A DNA stretch of 64,000 bases from Paeniglutamicibacter psychrophenolicus (GCF_017876575.1 NZ_JAGIOE010000001.1:2480001-2544000); one strand, 5' to 3'; positions 44,336 to 54,219 are shown, numbered from the stretch's first letter. The notes: generated by a model not told the origin, from the letters alone. Program-made: numbers and translations.

Positions 44336-44505
44336 TGCGGTGTCCTCACCGGATGGGCCTCCCGGGCGCGGCCGCCGGCACCAGGCTGGTGCAGGTCAAC
44401 AAACCGCAACGGATCAAGGCAAGCACGACCATGGCAGGCACATTCTCCCGGGCATCCACCTCAAGCAAAGCACCGCGCGCGCGGCCTTTCAAGGGCCCGG
44501 ATGCG

Positions 44506-44545
44506 GCCAAGGCCCGGCCCCCGTGATCGGGGACCGGGCCTTGGC
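44506..44545. terminator. Hairpin terminator downstream of mqo
   Basis: GCCAAGGCCCGG pairs with CCGGGCCTTGGC, and inside it CCCCG pairs with CGGGG around the loop TGAT, with one mismatch between the stems. It starts 21 bases after the minus-strand mqo stop. Confidence 0.82.
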
Positions 44546-44566
44546 AGCAAAGCCGGGGCAATGAAA

Positions 44567-46048
44567 TCAGGCGAGCTTGAGGACCTTGTCGGTCTCGGCA
44601 CGCACCTCTGCGTAGAGCGAGGGGTTCTCATTGAGCTTCACGCCGTAGGACGGGATGATCTCCTTGAGCTTGGACTCCCAGCCGGAGAACTGCTTCGGGA
44701 AGCAGCGGCCCAGCAGCCCGATCATGATCGGGGTCGCGGTCGAGGCACCCGGGGATGCGCCGAGCAGACCGGAGATGGTGCCGTCCTCTGAGGTGATGAC
44801 CTCGGTGCCGAACTGCAGCACCCCGCCCTTCTTGGCGTCCTTCTTGATGACCTGGACGCGCTGTCCGGCGGTGATCAATTCCCAGTTCTCACCCACGGCC
44901 TCGGGCAGGTACTCGCGCAGCGCGTCGTCCTTCTTGGTCCGGGACTTGAGCACTTCCTTGACCAAGTACATGGTCAAGTCCAGGTTGTCCTTGCCCACTG
45001 CCAGCATCGGAAGGATGTTGTGCGCGCGGATGGAGAGCGGCAGGTCCAGCAGCGAGGAGGTCTTGAGGAAGTTGGTGGAGAATCCGGCGTAGGGGCCGAA
45101 CATCAGCGAGCGCTTGCCGTCGACGAAGCGGGTGTCCAGGTGGGGCACGCTCATCGGCGGGGCGCCGACCGAGGCCTGGCCGTAGACCTTGGCGTGGTGC
45201 TGGTCGATGATTGCCTCGTCGGTGCAGCGCAGGAACTGGCCGGAGACCGGGAATCCGCCGAAGCCCTTGATTTCCTCGATGCCGGCCTTTTGCAGCAGGC
45301 CCAGGGCGCCGCCGCCGGCGCCCACGAAGACGAACTTGGCCTTGACGGTGCGCTGGGCCTTGGTGGCGTTGTCGCGAACCGTGACGGTCCAGCCGGCGCC
45401 GTCGCGCTTGATGCCCTTGACGCGGTGGCCGAAGTTGACATCGGCGCCGTTGGCGGCGAGGTCGTCGGTCATCTGGCGGGTGAGCGAACCGAAGTCCACG
45501 TCGGTGCCGGAGCTGACGCGGGAGGCTGCCACGCGCTGGGACTCGTCGCGGCCGTTGGCCACCAGCGGGGTCCAGGACTTGATGGTTGCCAGGTCCTCGG
45601 TGTGCTCGATCTCGTTGAACAGCGTGTTCGGCTTCAGCGCCTCGTAGCGGTTCTTGAGGTACTTGGCGTTGTCCTCGCCGATGACGAAGCTCATGTGCGG
45701 CAGCGCGTTGATGAAGGTGGACGGATCGCCGACCTGCTTGTTCTTCACCAGGTGGGAGAAGAACTGGCGCGTGACCTGGAACTGCTCGTTGATGCCGATG
45801 GCCTTGGCCGGGTCGACGGTGCCGTCGGGGCCCGCGGCGGTGTAGTTCAGTTCGCACAGGGCCGAGTGGCCGGTGCCGGCGTTGTTCCAAGGCGAGGAGG
45901 ACTCGAGGCCGGCCTGGTCCAGGTTCTCGAAAAGTCCAATGCTCCACCCCGGCTCCAGTTGCTTGATCAGGGTTCCGAGCGTTGCGCTCATGACACCGGC
46001 GCCGATAAGGACGACGTCGAATGACTGCTGGGTGGATTCAGAAGGCAC
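44567..46048 (-). CDS. mqo: Malate:quinone oxidoreductase
   Basis: A 493-residue membrane-associated flavoenzyme that oxidises malate to oxaloacetate and passes electrons to the quinone pool, bypassing NAD-dependent malate dehydrogenase. The FAD fold is [20 protein letters not shown] near 10-29; [20 protein letters not shown] near 51-70 and [14 protein letters not shown] near 180 are characteristic of MQO. The C-terminus has [16 protein letters not shown] near 441. GTG 46048 follows GGAG. It is monocistronic with its own hairpin terminator. Confidence 0.96.
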   Translation of the reverse strand: MPSESTQQSFDVVLIGAGVMSATLGTLIKQLEPGWSIGLFENLDQAGLESSSPWNNAGTGHSALCELNYTAAGPDGTVDPAKAIGINEQFQVTRQFFSHLVKNKQVGDPSTFINALPHMSFVIGEDNAKYLKNRYEALKPNTLFNEIEHTEDLATIKSWTPLVANGRDESQRVAASRVSSGTDVDFGSLTRQMTDDLAANGADVNFGHRVKGIKRDGAGWTVTVRDNATKAQRTVKAKFVFVGAGGGALGLLQKAGIEEIKGFGGFPVSGQFLRCTDEAIIDQHHAKVYGQASVGAPPMSVPHLDTRFVDGKRSLMFGPYAGFSTNFLKTSSLLDLPLSIRAHNILPMLAVGKDNLDLTMYLVKEVLKSRTKKDDALREYLPEAVGENWELITAGQRVQVIKKDAKKGGVLQFGTEVITSEDGTISGLLGASPGASTATPIMIGLLGRCFPKQFSGWESKLKEIIPSYGVKLNENPSLYAEVRAETDKVLKLA

Positions 46049-46141
46049 GGGGGGATCTCCATTGAAAGTTCTTCTAGACTCTACGCAAGGGTAGCTTGAT
46101 GCGGCCGCGTCCAGGAAATTGGTCGCTTGACATCGACGGTG

Positions 46142-47983
46142 TTAAGTGTTCAGTCTCACATCGGAGAAAACCTCGTCCAGCACCGGGGACGAAGGATAGT
46201 TCTTCACGGTGTCATTGAAGGCCAGCGCGGAAATCGGGAAGGCCAGCGGCAGGGCCGGCAAATCCCGGGCCAGCGTGTTGGACAAATCCTCGTAGGCGGC
46301 CACGCGTGCCTCGCCGGCGGGCATGGAGCGGGCCAGCAGCACCTGGGCGGTGAGGATGGGGGAGTCGTAGTCGAATTGCCGGTTGTTCGAGGCGAACAGC
46401 GCGCCCATGAAATCGTCAGGGTCCCGGTAGCCGCCGTTGAAGCCCAGCAGGTGCAGCCCCGGGGTCTGCCCCGAGCGGACCTTGGACACGTAGCCGTCGG
46501 TCCAGTCGATGGGCACCGGCCGGATCTTGATGCCGACCAGTGCCAGCTGCCGGGAGAGCTCGGCATAGATCAGCTCGGGCAGCGGTAGGTAGGCCCGGGA
46601 AATGTTCAGCGGATACAGGAACGGGATGGGGGTGCCGTCGTAGCCGCAGGATTCGAGCAGCTCCTTGGCGCGCTTGGCGTCGGGCCCGTAGTAGGTGTCG
46701 GAGGTCTTGATGCCCAGCGAGGCAGGCAGGAAGCCGCGGGCCTCCTTGGTGCCGGAGATGAAGAACTGCTCGATGATCTTGTTCCGGTCGATACCGTGGG
46801 CGATGGCGCGGCGGAACTCGTCCTTGGCCAGCCACTCGTTGGACCGGTTCATGCCCAGGTAGGTGACGGAGTACGGGTCGCGCTGCACGATCAGCTTGCC
46901 CTCGCGCACCAGCTCGCGCAGGCCCGTCACCGTGACCATGTCGAAGCCGTCGATTTCCTTCCGGCCCAGTGCGCCCAGGCGCCCGGACGGGGTGCGGATC
47001 TCCTGGAAGACGACCAGCGTGGGGGAGGTGGTGTTGGCCGCGACGGCGTCCGCGTCCCAGTAGCCGGGGAAGGACCGCAGCGTGATGGCCCCGTCCTTCC
47101 AGGACACGAACCTGTAGGGCCCGGTGCCCACCGGGTGCGCGGAGAGCGCCGAATCGGTCCGCCCGGATTCCGGTGCTGCGGCCAGCGCCTTGGGCGAGGC
47201 GATGGCCAGGCCCGGCAGCGTGAGCGCCTCGATGAGTCCGGTGATGGGCTTGCGCAGCGTGAGCACCACGGTGTGGGTGTCGGCGGCCTTGATGGATCCG
47301 AAGTAGCTGGCGGTCCCGCCGGTGTTGGCGCCCACGAACGGGTCGTCCTTGAGTTGCTTGCGCAGCGATTCGAGCAGCTGGAGTTGCTCGGCGTGGTGGG
47401 CAAGCTGCTGCGGGTCGACGATTTCGTCGCCGTTGGCATCGAGGGTCGGCTCGGGTTCGGGGATGGTCTTGGGCAGCACCGGGAGCTGGTCGTTGGGCCT
47501 GAAGACCTGGGTGAAGCCCTGGTCGGAGTTGGCGCGCACGTCGGCGGGCAGGGCCACCCAGTGCTCGAAGTTGGTGACCACTGCCGCCGCGTCGAAGTCG
47601 GTGCCGTCGTGGAACTTGACCCCGCGGCGCAGGATGAAGGTGAATTGGAGCCGGTCCGGGCTCACGATCCAGTCGGTGGCCAGCAGCGGGATCGGGGCGC
47701 CGGTCTCGCGGTCGACTCCGATGAGCCCCTCGTAGACCTGGCGGGTGACGCGGAAGGTCTCGTTGTCCCCGGAGATCCCCGGGTCCAGGGTCAGCGGGTC
47801 GGCGGCGGAGCCGAAGTGGAAGGTGCGGATGGCCGGTTCGGTGCTGGCGGTGGGGCTGGGGGGCGCCGGGGTTTCCTTCGGGACGCAACCGGCCAGGGCC
47901 AGGGCGCCGAGCCCCAGGCCCCCGGCCAGGAAGGCCCGGCGGGTGGCGCGCGGTGGTTGAAGGCTGTGCGGCTGGCTTGGCAC
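46142..47983 (-). CDS. ABC transporter solute-binding lipoprotein, family 5 (peptide/opine type)
   Basis: A 613-residue binding protein. The N-terminus RATRRAFLAGGLGLGALALAG followed by Cys carries a twin-arginine pair and a lipobox (LAGC), so export may be by Tat with lipidation. The SBP_bac_5 body is clear: DPLTLDPGISGDNETFRVTR near 62-81, LLATDWIVSPDRLQFTFILR, FHDGTDFDAAAVVTNFEHWV, and GIKTSDTYYGPDAKRAKELL near 425. GAGGAG lies eight bases before GTG 47983; a TTG one codon earlier is possible. No permease or ATPase genes are adjacent. Confidence 0.9.
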   Translation of the reverse strand: MPSQPHSLQPPRATRRAFLAGGLGLGALALAGCVPKETPAPPSPTASTEPAIRTFHFGSAADPLTLDPGISGDNETFRVTRQVYEGLIGVDRETGAPIPLLATDWIVSPDRLQFTFILRRGVKFHDGTDFDAAAVVTNFEHWVALPADVRANSDQGFTQVFRPNDQLPVLPKTIPEPEPTLDANGDEIVDPQQLAHHAEQLQLLESLRKQLKDDPFVGANTGGTASYFGSIKAADTHTVVLTLRKPITGLIEALTLPGLAIASPKALAAAPESGRTDSALSAHPVGTGPYRFVSWKDGAITLRSFPGYWDADAVAANTTSPTLVVFQEIRTPSGRLGALGRKEIDGFDMVTVTGLRELVREGKLIVQRDPYSVTYLGMNRSNEWLAKDEFRRAIAHGIDRNKIIEQFFISGTKEARGFLPASLGIKTSDTYYGPDAKRAKELLESCGYDGTPIPFLYPLNISRAYLPLPELIYAELSRQLALVGIKIRPVPIDWTDGYVSKVRSGQTPGLHLLGFNGGYRDPDDFMGALFASNNRQFDYDSPILTAQVLLARSMPAGEARVAAYEDLSNTLARDLPALPLAFPISALAFNDTVKNYPSSPVLDEVFSDVRLNT

Positions 47984-48047
47984 CAAAGACTCCTCGTCAG
48001 TGTTTTGGGCTCCACGATCGTGGCTGGCCGCTGCCGGTGGTTAACGA

Positions 48048-48079
48048 GCAGGGCCCCCGAAATCATCCGGGGGCCCTGC
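48048..48079 (-). terminator. Hairpin terminator downstream of tRNA-Leu
   Basis: GCAGGGCCCCCG and its complement flank AAATCATC; the stem is 12 bp. It lies 45 bases downstream of the minus-strand tRNA-Leu gene and before the binding-protein gene, so it ends the tRNA transcript. Confidence 0.78.
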
Positions 48080-48123
48080 GCGATGCCGCTGGTCCCCAAG
48101 GGGGATGCATGCGGCTCGGGAGT

Positions 48124-48204
<81 letters not shown>

Positions 48205-48294
48205 AAGGCAGCGAACCGCTTTCGAAGTTCGGCAGGAATCAGTCTAGCGGAGATTTTCGGCCCGATTTATCGCTTTTGGGCTGAGGGCGAAACT

Positions 48295-48792
48295 TTATTT
48301 GGGGTCAATACCCAAATCACGACGCAATTTCGCAACGTGCCCGGTGGCACGCACGTTGTACTGCGCCGCCTCGACGATTCCGCTCTCGTCAACCACGATC
48401 GTTGAGCGGATCAGGCCCTCGTAGGTGCGGCCGTAGTTCTTCTTCTCGCCCCAGGCTCCGTAGGCCGCGGCCACGGCGTGGTCCTCATCGGCCAGCAGCG
48501 GGAAGGTCAGCTCTTCCTTCTCGGTGAACTTGGCCAGCTTGGCCGGGGCATCGGGGGAGATGCCCACGACCTGGTATCCGGCGGACGCCAGGGATTCCAG
48601 GGAATCGCGGAAGTCGCAGGCCTGCTTGGTGCAGCCCGGGGTGGATGCGGCCGGGTAGAAGTACACGATGGTCTTCTTCCCGCGCAGCGAGGACAGGGCG
48701 AGCTCCTGGCCGCGGGCATCGGTCAGGGTGAAGTCCGGTGCAGTGTCTCCGACGGACAGGCGGACGGCTTCGGCGGTGGTGTTCTCACTCAT
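48295..48792 (-). CDS. bcp: Thioredoxin-dependent thiol peroxidase, Bcp/PrxQ type
   Basis: A 165-residue cytoplasmic peroxiredoxin reducing hydrogen peroxide and organic hydroperoxides. The peroxidatic Cys is C54 in ASTPGCTKQACDFRD, and C59 five residues on is the resolving Cys of the BCP alpha group. VYFYPAAS and SPDAPAKLAKFTEKEELTFP (about 79-98) are typical. It is monocistronic and divergent from the HEPN-like gene region. Confidence 0.93.
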   Translation of the reverse strand: MSENTTAEAVRLSVGDTAPDFTLTDARGQELALSSLRGKKTIVYFYPAASTPGCTKQACDFRDSLESLASAGYQVVGISPDAPAKLAKFTEKEELTFPLLADEDHAVAAAYGAWGEKKNYGRTYEGLIRSTIVVDESGIVEAAQYNVRATGHVAKLRRDLGIDPK

Positions 48793-48965
48793 CGGTGTGG
48801 GTGCTCCCTAGGGTCTTGGGGGTCGATGGGCCAAGGGAATTGGCATGCCCGGCGCATCGAATAGTGAATGGGGTTCTGCCCATGAGCCTATCGAAGTCTG
48901 TTGAATTGGATGTCAGTGTGTCGCCCCAATGCCTGACTGATTGCCTTCCATGTCAAGATCAGATC

Positions 48966-49538
48966 ATGGAAAGCGATGACGCACTTTACTTGGCGCGGGT
49001 GAAGGAAAAACTGAAACCAGCCGTTATCCGATCGACGATGACATATGCGGGTCTTTTTCAACTTACCCATCAATTGATCGAGCTCGCGGTGGTTGGCAAG
49101 GTCAAGTCCCATTACGGGTTCGTCGACTTCACGGGTCCGCATTTTTGGATGGATGACTTTGGCGGCGAGCGCGATTACAAGGAGGAAGTGCTGAAACTTT
49201 CGCCCAAGAACAAGTTCTTGGCATCGGTTCAGTGGCTTCTCCAACAAGGTGGGCTGACCCGCCAACAAGCCGACCAGTTGCGCGAGATATACGATCATCG
49301 AAATGACTTGGCTCATGAGCTAACCAAATACATTATCGATGTCGACCATGAGCCCAATTACTCCTTACTCGGTGATGCACTGATCATCTTGCGCGACCTT
49401 GACCGTTTCTGGATGTCCAAGGAAGCAGGGGCGGTTTCCTTTGATGTCACGGAGGAATCGGATCTTGATGACGTCCAATCCGGGACGTCCGTGGTTTTGT
49501 CGCTTTGTCTCCAAGCCTGCATAGACAGTTCAACTTGA
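48966..49538 (+). CDS. HEPN-like protein, candidate RNase or defence gene
   Basis: A 190-residue protein predicted to be mostly helical. The stretch IYDHRNDLAHELTKYI near 108-123 carries R112-x4-H117, the RX4-6H signature of HEPN RNases, after a long helix (STMTYAGLFQLTHQLIELAV near 23-42). The A+T content is clearly higher than in the neighbours, a sign of recent transfer. No MNT or other toxin partner gene is adjacent. ATG 48966 is a choice; an in-frame ATG at 48882 is the alternative, and neither has a Shine-Dalgarno. The function is inferred only from the motif. Confidence 0.62.
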   Translation: MESDDALYLARVKEKLKPAVIRSTMTYAGLFQLTHQLIELAVVGKVKSHYGFVDFTGPHFWMDDFGGERDYKEEVLKLSPKNKFLASVQWLLQQGGLTRQQADQLREIYDHRNDLAHELTKYIIDVDHEPNYSLLGDALIILRDLDRFWMSKEAGAVSFDVTEESDLDDVQSGTSVVLSLCLQACIDSST

Positions 49539-49556
49539 ACCGAGCTCGAAACGCGG

Positions 49557-49598
49557 CAGGCGGGTCCCGGTGAACGTTGCCGTCCGGGGGCCCGCCTG
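49557..49598. terminator. Hairpin between the HEPN-like gene and the MHS transporter
   Basis: CAGGCGGG pairs with CCCGCCTG, extended by CCCGG/CCGGG across a small bulge. It lies between the two convergent stops and can serve both. Confidence 0.6.
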
Positions 49599-49617
49599 GC
49601 GAGGGGGAGGGAGATCC

Positions 49618-50913
49618 TTAGCTTTCCTTGTAGACCCGGCGCACCACGGTCAGGCTGACCAGCGACACCGCGGCAATGGCCAGCAGGTAGAAGCTCGGTG
49701 CCAGCAACGACCCGGTGGAGGCGATCAGCCAGGTGAGGATGAACGGTGCGAAGCCGCCGAAGACGGTCACGGCGATGTTGTAGCCCAGCGACATGCCGGT
49801 GGTGCGGATCTGCGGCGGGAAGATCGAGGCCATCAGAGCCGGCAGCGGCGCGAAGTAGGCGGTGGCCAGGAAGCCGAAGACGATCTCGATGCAGATCATG
49901 GTCGCGATGGTGGGCACGTTGACCAGGAGGATGAACAGCGGCAGCGCGGCAATCAGGGTGCCGATCGCGGCGAAGGTCATGATGCGCGCAGGGCCAATCC
50001 GATCGGCCAGGGCGCCGACGAACGGTGCGCACACGGCCATCATGATGCCGAAGATCAGTGTGGAGGCGAAGGCCGCGGACTTGGTCATGTCCAGGTTCAC
50101 GATGGCGTAGGTGGGCATGTACAGGGCCAGGTAATTGGCCACGGAGCACAGTGCCACGACCCCAACGATGGCCCAGAGCCGGCCGCGGTTGGCCACGAAG
50201 GCCTCGGTGAGCGGGGCCTTGGATTTCTCGGTGGCCAGGAACTCGGGGGTCTCGTCCATCTTGGTGCGGATGTACCAGCCGACCGGGCCGATGGCCAAGG
50301 CGAAGATGAAGGGTATGCGCCAGCCCCAGGACTCCAGGGACTGGGTGGAGAGGTAGTTGTTCAGCACGAAGCCGAAGAGCCCGGCCAACAGGATCGCCGC
50401 ACCTTGGGTGGCGACCTGCCAGGAGCCGTAGAAGGCCTTGCGGTCCGGGGCGTACTCGATCAGGAAAGCGGTGGCGGAGGCGAACTCGCCGCCGGCGGAG
50501 AAGCCCTGGAGCAGGCGTGCGGTGAGGATGATGATGCCGGCCGCCACGCCGATGGTTGCCGCTGTGGGAGCCACGGCGATCAGCAGCGTGCCGACGAACA
50601 TCAGCACGATCGAGAGCATCAGCCCGGCCTTGCGTCCGGCCTTGTCCGAGTAGCGGCCAATGACCACCGCGCCCAGCGGGCGCATCAAGAAGGAGACCCC
50701 GAAGGTGGCGAAGGCCAGCAGCAGGGAGGACTTTTCGTCGTGGGTGGGGAAGAAGAGCCTGGAAATGGTCACGGCGAAGGTTCCGTAGACGACGAGGTCG
50801 AACCATTCCAGGCCATTGCCGATGGAGGCGGCCACGACGGCCTTGCGGGCGTCGCGGCGTTTCTTCTCGAGCTCGGCGGTGCCGATGCGGGTGGAGCGTG
50901 AGTGATCAAGCAT
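49618..50913 (-). CDS. MFS transporter, metabolite:proton symporter (MHS) type
   Basis: A 431-residue symporter with twelve predicted helices. The MHS hallmarks are the N-terminal VVAASIGNGLEWFDLVVYGT near 26-45 and the loop GRYSDKAGRKAGLMLSIVLM near 86-105. Family members import proline, betaine, shikimate, citrate, alpha-ketoglutarate and similar acids. It is 74 bases downstream of the ArgE-like gene on the same strand, and GGAGAGAA precedes ATG 50913. The likely cargo is the substrate of the ArgE-like deacylase, for example an N-acyl amino acid; this is inference. Confidence 0.9.
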   Translation of the reverse strand: MLDHSRSTRIGTAELEKKRRDARKAVVAASIGNGLEWFDLVVYGTFAVTISRLFFPTHDEKSSLLLAFATFGVSFLMRPLGAVVIGRYSDKAGRKAGLMLSIVLMFVGTLLIAVAPTAATIGVAAGIIILTARLLQGFSAGGEFASATAFLIEYAPDRKAFYGSWQVATQGAAILLAGLFGFVLNNYLSTQSLESWGWRIPFIFALAIGPVGWYIRTKMDETPEFLATEKSKAPLTEAFVANRGRLWAIVGVVALCSVANYLALYMPTYAIVNLDMTKSAAFASTLIFGIMMAVCAPFVGALADRIGPARIMTFAAIGTLIAALPLFILLVNVPTIATMICIEIVFGFLATAYFAPLPALMASIFPPQIRTTGMSLGYNIAVTVFGGFAPFILTWLIASTGSLLAPSFYLLAIAAVSLVSLTVVRRVYKES

Positions 50914-50987
50914 GATGTTCTCTCCGAAGTGGTGTGCGGTGTGGGGGAACGGGATTGCCGGGGCGGGGTGCCCCGGTGCGGGAGTGG

Positions 50988-52169
50988 TTAGGGCCGTGCC
51001 TGGAGGTCGGCGGCCAAGTCGAGCAGGAAGGTCTCGAGCGCGGTGATCTGGGAGAGCTCGATGAATTCGTTGGCGGTGTGGGCCTGGGCCAGGTCGCCGG
51101 GGCCGCAGAGGATCGTGTCGATGCCGGCCTGCTGGAAGATCCCGGCCTCGGTGGCGTAGGCGACCTTGTCGCTGGTGGCGGAGCCGAGCAGCCGCCGGGC
51201 CAGGTCCCCGGTGTCGCGGGCGCCCAGGTGGCTGAGTCCGGGGACCATCGCCACTTCCTCCAGGCGGACCCCGGCGGCCGGGTTTTCCGCCCGCATGGCC
51301 GGGTTGATGTCTTCGTCGAGGAAAGTGCGGATGCGGGAAACCATCGTGGCCGGGTCGTCGGCCGGGATGGTGCGGAACTCGAAGTCCACTGTGCAGGAAT
51401 CGGGCACGGTGTTCACCGCGACGCCGCCGGAGATCATTCCGGTGCTTGCGGTGGTGTGCGGGACATCGAAGTCTGGGTCGAAGGGGCCGTTGGTGCGGTG
51501 CCCGTCGGCCAGGGACCGGATGAACGAGATCGCCCGGGCGGCGTATTCGATGGCGTTGACCCCGTGGGGTGTCAGCGAGGAGTGGGTGGCCACCCCGGTG
51601 AAATGCATGCGGTAGAGGTTGCTCGACTTGTGCGCGGAGATCACCCGCATCATGGTCGGTTCCCCGACGATGCATTTGTCCGGCCGGATGCCGAGGCGGG
51701 TGAGTTCGGCAAGCAGCTCGACGGCACCGTGGCAGCCGATTTCCTCGTCGCAGGTCAATGCCAGGTGCACCGGTTCGCGCAGCGGCCGGGCCAGGAATTC
51801 GGGCAGCAGGGCCAGGATGGCGGCACAGAAGGCCTTCATGTCGCTGGATCCGCGGCCGTAGAGCCTTCCATCGCGGACCTGGGCGGTGAAGGGGTCCGAG
51901 TGCCAGTCCTGACCGTCGACCGGAACCACGTCGGTGTGGCCCGAGAGCATGATCCCGCCCTGGGTGGAGCCGTCGGCGGCCGGGAGCGAGACGAAGAGGT
52001 TGGCCTTGCCGGACGTGCTGGAGGGGACCACCAGGGGATCCAGGCCCAGGGAGCGCAGGAAAGCCTCGACGTGGTTGACCAGTTCCAGGTTGGAGCCGCG
52101 GCTGGTGGTGTCGAAGCCGATCAGCGTGCCCAGCCAGTCGATGCTGCGCGGCGCGGTGGAGGTGCTCAT
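50988..52169 (-). CDS. ArgE/DapE-like deacylase of the M20 family
   Basis: A 393-residue two-zinc amidohydrolase. Motifs: MLSGHTDVVPVDGQDWHSDP near 74-93 (an ArgE-type hallmark), GRGSSDMKAFCAAILAL with the bridging Asp near 105, CDEEIGCHGAVELL with the catalytic Glu near 137 and a dimerisation domain. ArgE removes acetyl from acetylornithine, but actinobacteria usually use ArgJ for that, so this paralogue is probably catabolic. Its ATG overlaps the aminotransferase stop (ATGA), linking deacylation directly to transamination. Confidence 0.9.
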   Translation of the reverse strand: MSTSTAPRSIDWLGTLIGFDTTSRGSNLELVNHVEAFLRSLGLDPLVVPSSTSGKANLFVSLPAADGSTQGGIMLSGHTDVVPVDGQDWHSDPFTAQVRDGRLYGRGSSDMKAFCAAILALLPEFLARPLREPVHLALTCDEEIGCHGAVELLAELTRLGIRPDKCIVGEPTMMRVISAHKSSNLYRMHFTGVATHSSLTPHGVNAIEYAARAISFIRSLADGHRTNGPFDPDFDVPHTTASTGMISGGVAVNTVPDSCTVDFEFRTIPADDPATMVSRIRTFLDEDINPAMRAENPAAGVRLEEVAMVPGLSHLGARDTGDLARRLLGSATSDKVAYATEAGIFQQAGIDTILCGPGDLAQAHTANEFIELSQITALETFLLDLAADLQARP

Positions 52170-53359
52170 CGGACGAATCGTTCCATGTAGGTGCGCAGCC
52201 GGGCCACGCCGTCGTCGATGCGGGGCAGTTCGCTGGCGAAGCACCAGCGCAGGTAGCCCTCGCCCTCGGGGCCGAAGGCGATTCCCGGGGCCAGGCCGAG
52301 GCCGGTTTCGGAGATCAGGTCGCGGCAGAAGGCCAGCGAGTCGGTGGCGCCGGTGACCTTGAAGAAGGAATACATGGCACCGGGTGCGGCGGCTGCAAGT
52401 TCGATGCCGGGGATGGTGGAGAGCTCGGCCTGCAGGTGGTCGCGGGCTGTCTTGAGCCGGGCGACGGTGCGGGCGATGAGCGGTTCTCCGTGGTTGACGG
52501 CATGGTTGGCGGCCGCCTGGACGAATCCGGGGGTGCAGGTGGTGGAGAATTCCAGCAGCTTGCCGATTTCCGGCAGGGTCGCCTTCGGGGCGACGATCCA
52601 GCCGATGCGCCAGCCTGTCATGAGCCAGGTCTTGGAGAACGAGTTGCAGCTGATGACCCGGTCGGCCTCGTCGGCGATGTCCAGGAAGGTGGGGGCGCTG
52701 GTGCCCTCGAAGTAGTAGCGCTCGTAGACGTCGTCGGAGATGATCCAGATGCCGTGCTTGCGGCAGTGTTCAAGGATGGTGCGCTGGTCCTCGACGGAGA
52801 TGACCCAGCCGGTGGGGTTGTTGGGGGAGTTCAGCAGCAGGGCCCGGGTGTCGGGGGTGAGCATGTCAAGCAGTTTCTGGACATCCAGGCTCCAACCGGT
52901 GGCCTTGAAGTCCAGTGAGACGGTGTCCACCCGCGCGCCGAGAACCTTGGGGATTTCCACCAGGTTGGGCCACAAAGGGGTCACGGCAACCACGTGGTCG
53001 CCGTGGCCGACGACGGCCTGGACCGCGGTCATCAGGGCCGAGGTGCCGGAGCTGGTGACAGCGATCCGGTCGACCGAGCCGCGGCCATGCAGGCGGGCGG
53101 TGTAGGCGGCCAGCGATTCGCGCAGGGCGTTCGTGCCCAGGGTCTGGACGTAGAAGACGTTGCCGTCGTTGATCTCGCGTGTGGCGACGTCGCGGATGTC
53201 CTGCGGCGTGGGCTCGTCGGGTTCTCCGAACCAGAAGGGCAGCACGCCCTCGGTGCCGATGGCGGCGTTGGCGACCTCGCGGATGGCGGAGGAACGGAGC
53301 TGCTGGACCTGGGTGCGGGCCCGGAGGTCCCAGCCGGCTGGAGCCGTGGGGAGTGACAT
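52166..53359 (-). CDS. PLP-dependent aminotransferase, class I
   Basis: A 397-residue fold-type I aminotransferase. The PLP lysine is in SCNSFSKTWLMTGWRIGW near 235-252, the NNPTGW stretch is near 178, and the aspartate that binds the pyridine nitrogen is in WIISDDVYERYY near 203. ATG 53359 follows AAGGAA. It is the first gene of the minus-strand unit aminotransferase, deacylase, transporter, and divergent from an Lrp-type regulator. The amino donor is unknown; the product would be a 2-oxo acid. Confidence 0.92.
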   Translation of the reverse strand: MSLPTAPAGWDLRARTQVQQLRSSAIREVANAAIGTEGVLPFWFGEPDEPTPQDIRDVATREINDGNVFYVQTLGTNALRESLAAYTARLHGRGSVDRIAVTSSGTSALMTAVQAVVGHGDHVVAVTPLWPNLVEIPKVLGARVDTVSLDFKATGWSLDVQKLLDMLTPDTRALLLNSPNNPTGWVISVEDQRTILEHCRKHGIWIISDDVYERYYFEGTSAPTFLDIADEADRVISCNSFSKTWLMTGWRIGWIVAPKATLPEIGKLLEFSTTCTPGFVQAAANHAVNHGEPLIARTVARLKTARDHLQAELSTIPGIELAAAAPGAMYSFFKVTGATDSLAFCRDLISETGLGLAPGIAFGPEGEGYLRWCFASELPRIDDGVARLRTYMERFVR

Positions 53360-53591
53360 TGCGATGGTTTCCTTCCGCCCGTGGCCCGGAACGGTGGCCG
53401 CGGTGCTGGTTTTGGCGGGCGTTGGGAGGCGCCGCCGATCTGACATGATCAACTGTGCGGCAGCTCACGAGCGAATGTCAAGATAATCCAAAAAATATCT
53501 ACGTGTTTGAAAAGTCTTGAATTGGATGACCTTTCATATGTAAGGTGGAGCATCAGTCCTCGCCGAGGGCCGGAGACGAAAGGCAGCAAGC

Positions 53592-54182
53592 GTGGATGCC
53601 GATACGGGAAATGCAGGTCATGGGCCGGATGCCACCGCCAAGGGGCGGGCGCCGCTGGGCGGCCTGAGCCAGGCGATCCGTCCGGTTCCGGACGAGGAAA
53701 GCTTTGACGCCGTGGATGTTGCGTTGCTGCAGCTGCTGGCCGCCGATGCGCGGCAGTCCCAGCGCACGCTGGCCCGGCACGTGAACATGTCGGCGCCCGC
53801 CGTGGGGGAGCGCATTGCCCGCCTCGAGCGGGTGGGCATCCTCCAGCAGTACACCGTGAGGGTCGACTGGGCGCGCCTGGGCTACCCCATGGTCGTCTAC
53901 CTGCCGGTGGTTGCCGTCGCCGGAACCGATATCGGTGCGCTGATGAATTCGCTGACCGAGCTCGCGGAGGTCGAGGACATCAATGTCGTCTCCGGTGCCT
54001 ACGACCTGCTGGTGCGGATCCGGGTGCGAAACCACAAGCACCTGACCGAGATCCTGCTCGAAAGCATCTGGCAGATCCCCACGCTCCAGCGCACCGAGAC
54101 GCTGCTGTGCCTGGCCGAATCCAAGCAGGAATCGTTCACCGAGAAACTGCTCGGCCAGCTTCACGAACGCATCACCGGCTAG
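53592..54182 (+). CDS. Lrp/AsnC-family regulator
   Basis: A 196-residue amino-acid-responsive regulator. The HTH is QRTLARHVNMSAPAVGERIA near 57-76 with the following wing; the C-terminal RAM/AsnC ligand domain shows VVSGAYDLLVRIRVRN near 137-152. An extra N-terminus of about 38 residues precedes the HTH. GTG 53592 follows GAAAGG. It lies between the divergent aminotransferase operon and a downstream aldolase, and probably controls both. The 230 bases between it and the aminotransferase are AT-rich around 53460-53550, where operators would be expected. Confidence 0.9.
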   Translation: MDADTGNAGHGPDATAKGRAPLGGLSQAIRPVPDEESFDAVDVALLQLLAADARQSQRTLARHVNMSAPAVGERIARLERVGILQQYTVRVDWARLGYPMVVYLPVVAVAGTDIGALMNSLTELAEVEDINVVSGAYDLLVRIRVRNHKHLTEILLESIWQIPTLQRTETLLCLAESKQESFTEKLLGQLHERITG

Positions 54183-54219
54183 CCGCCACCACAACCCACG
54201 TTTTCAAGGAGTCCTTGCA

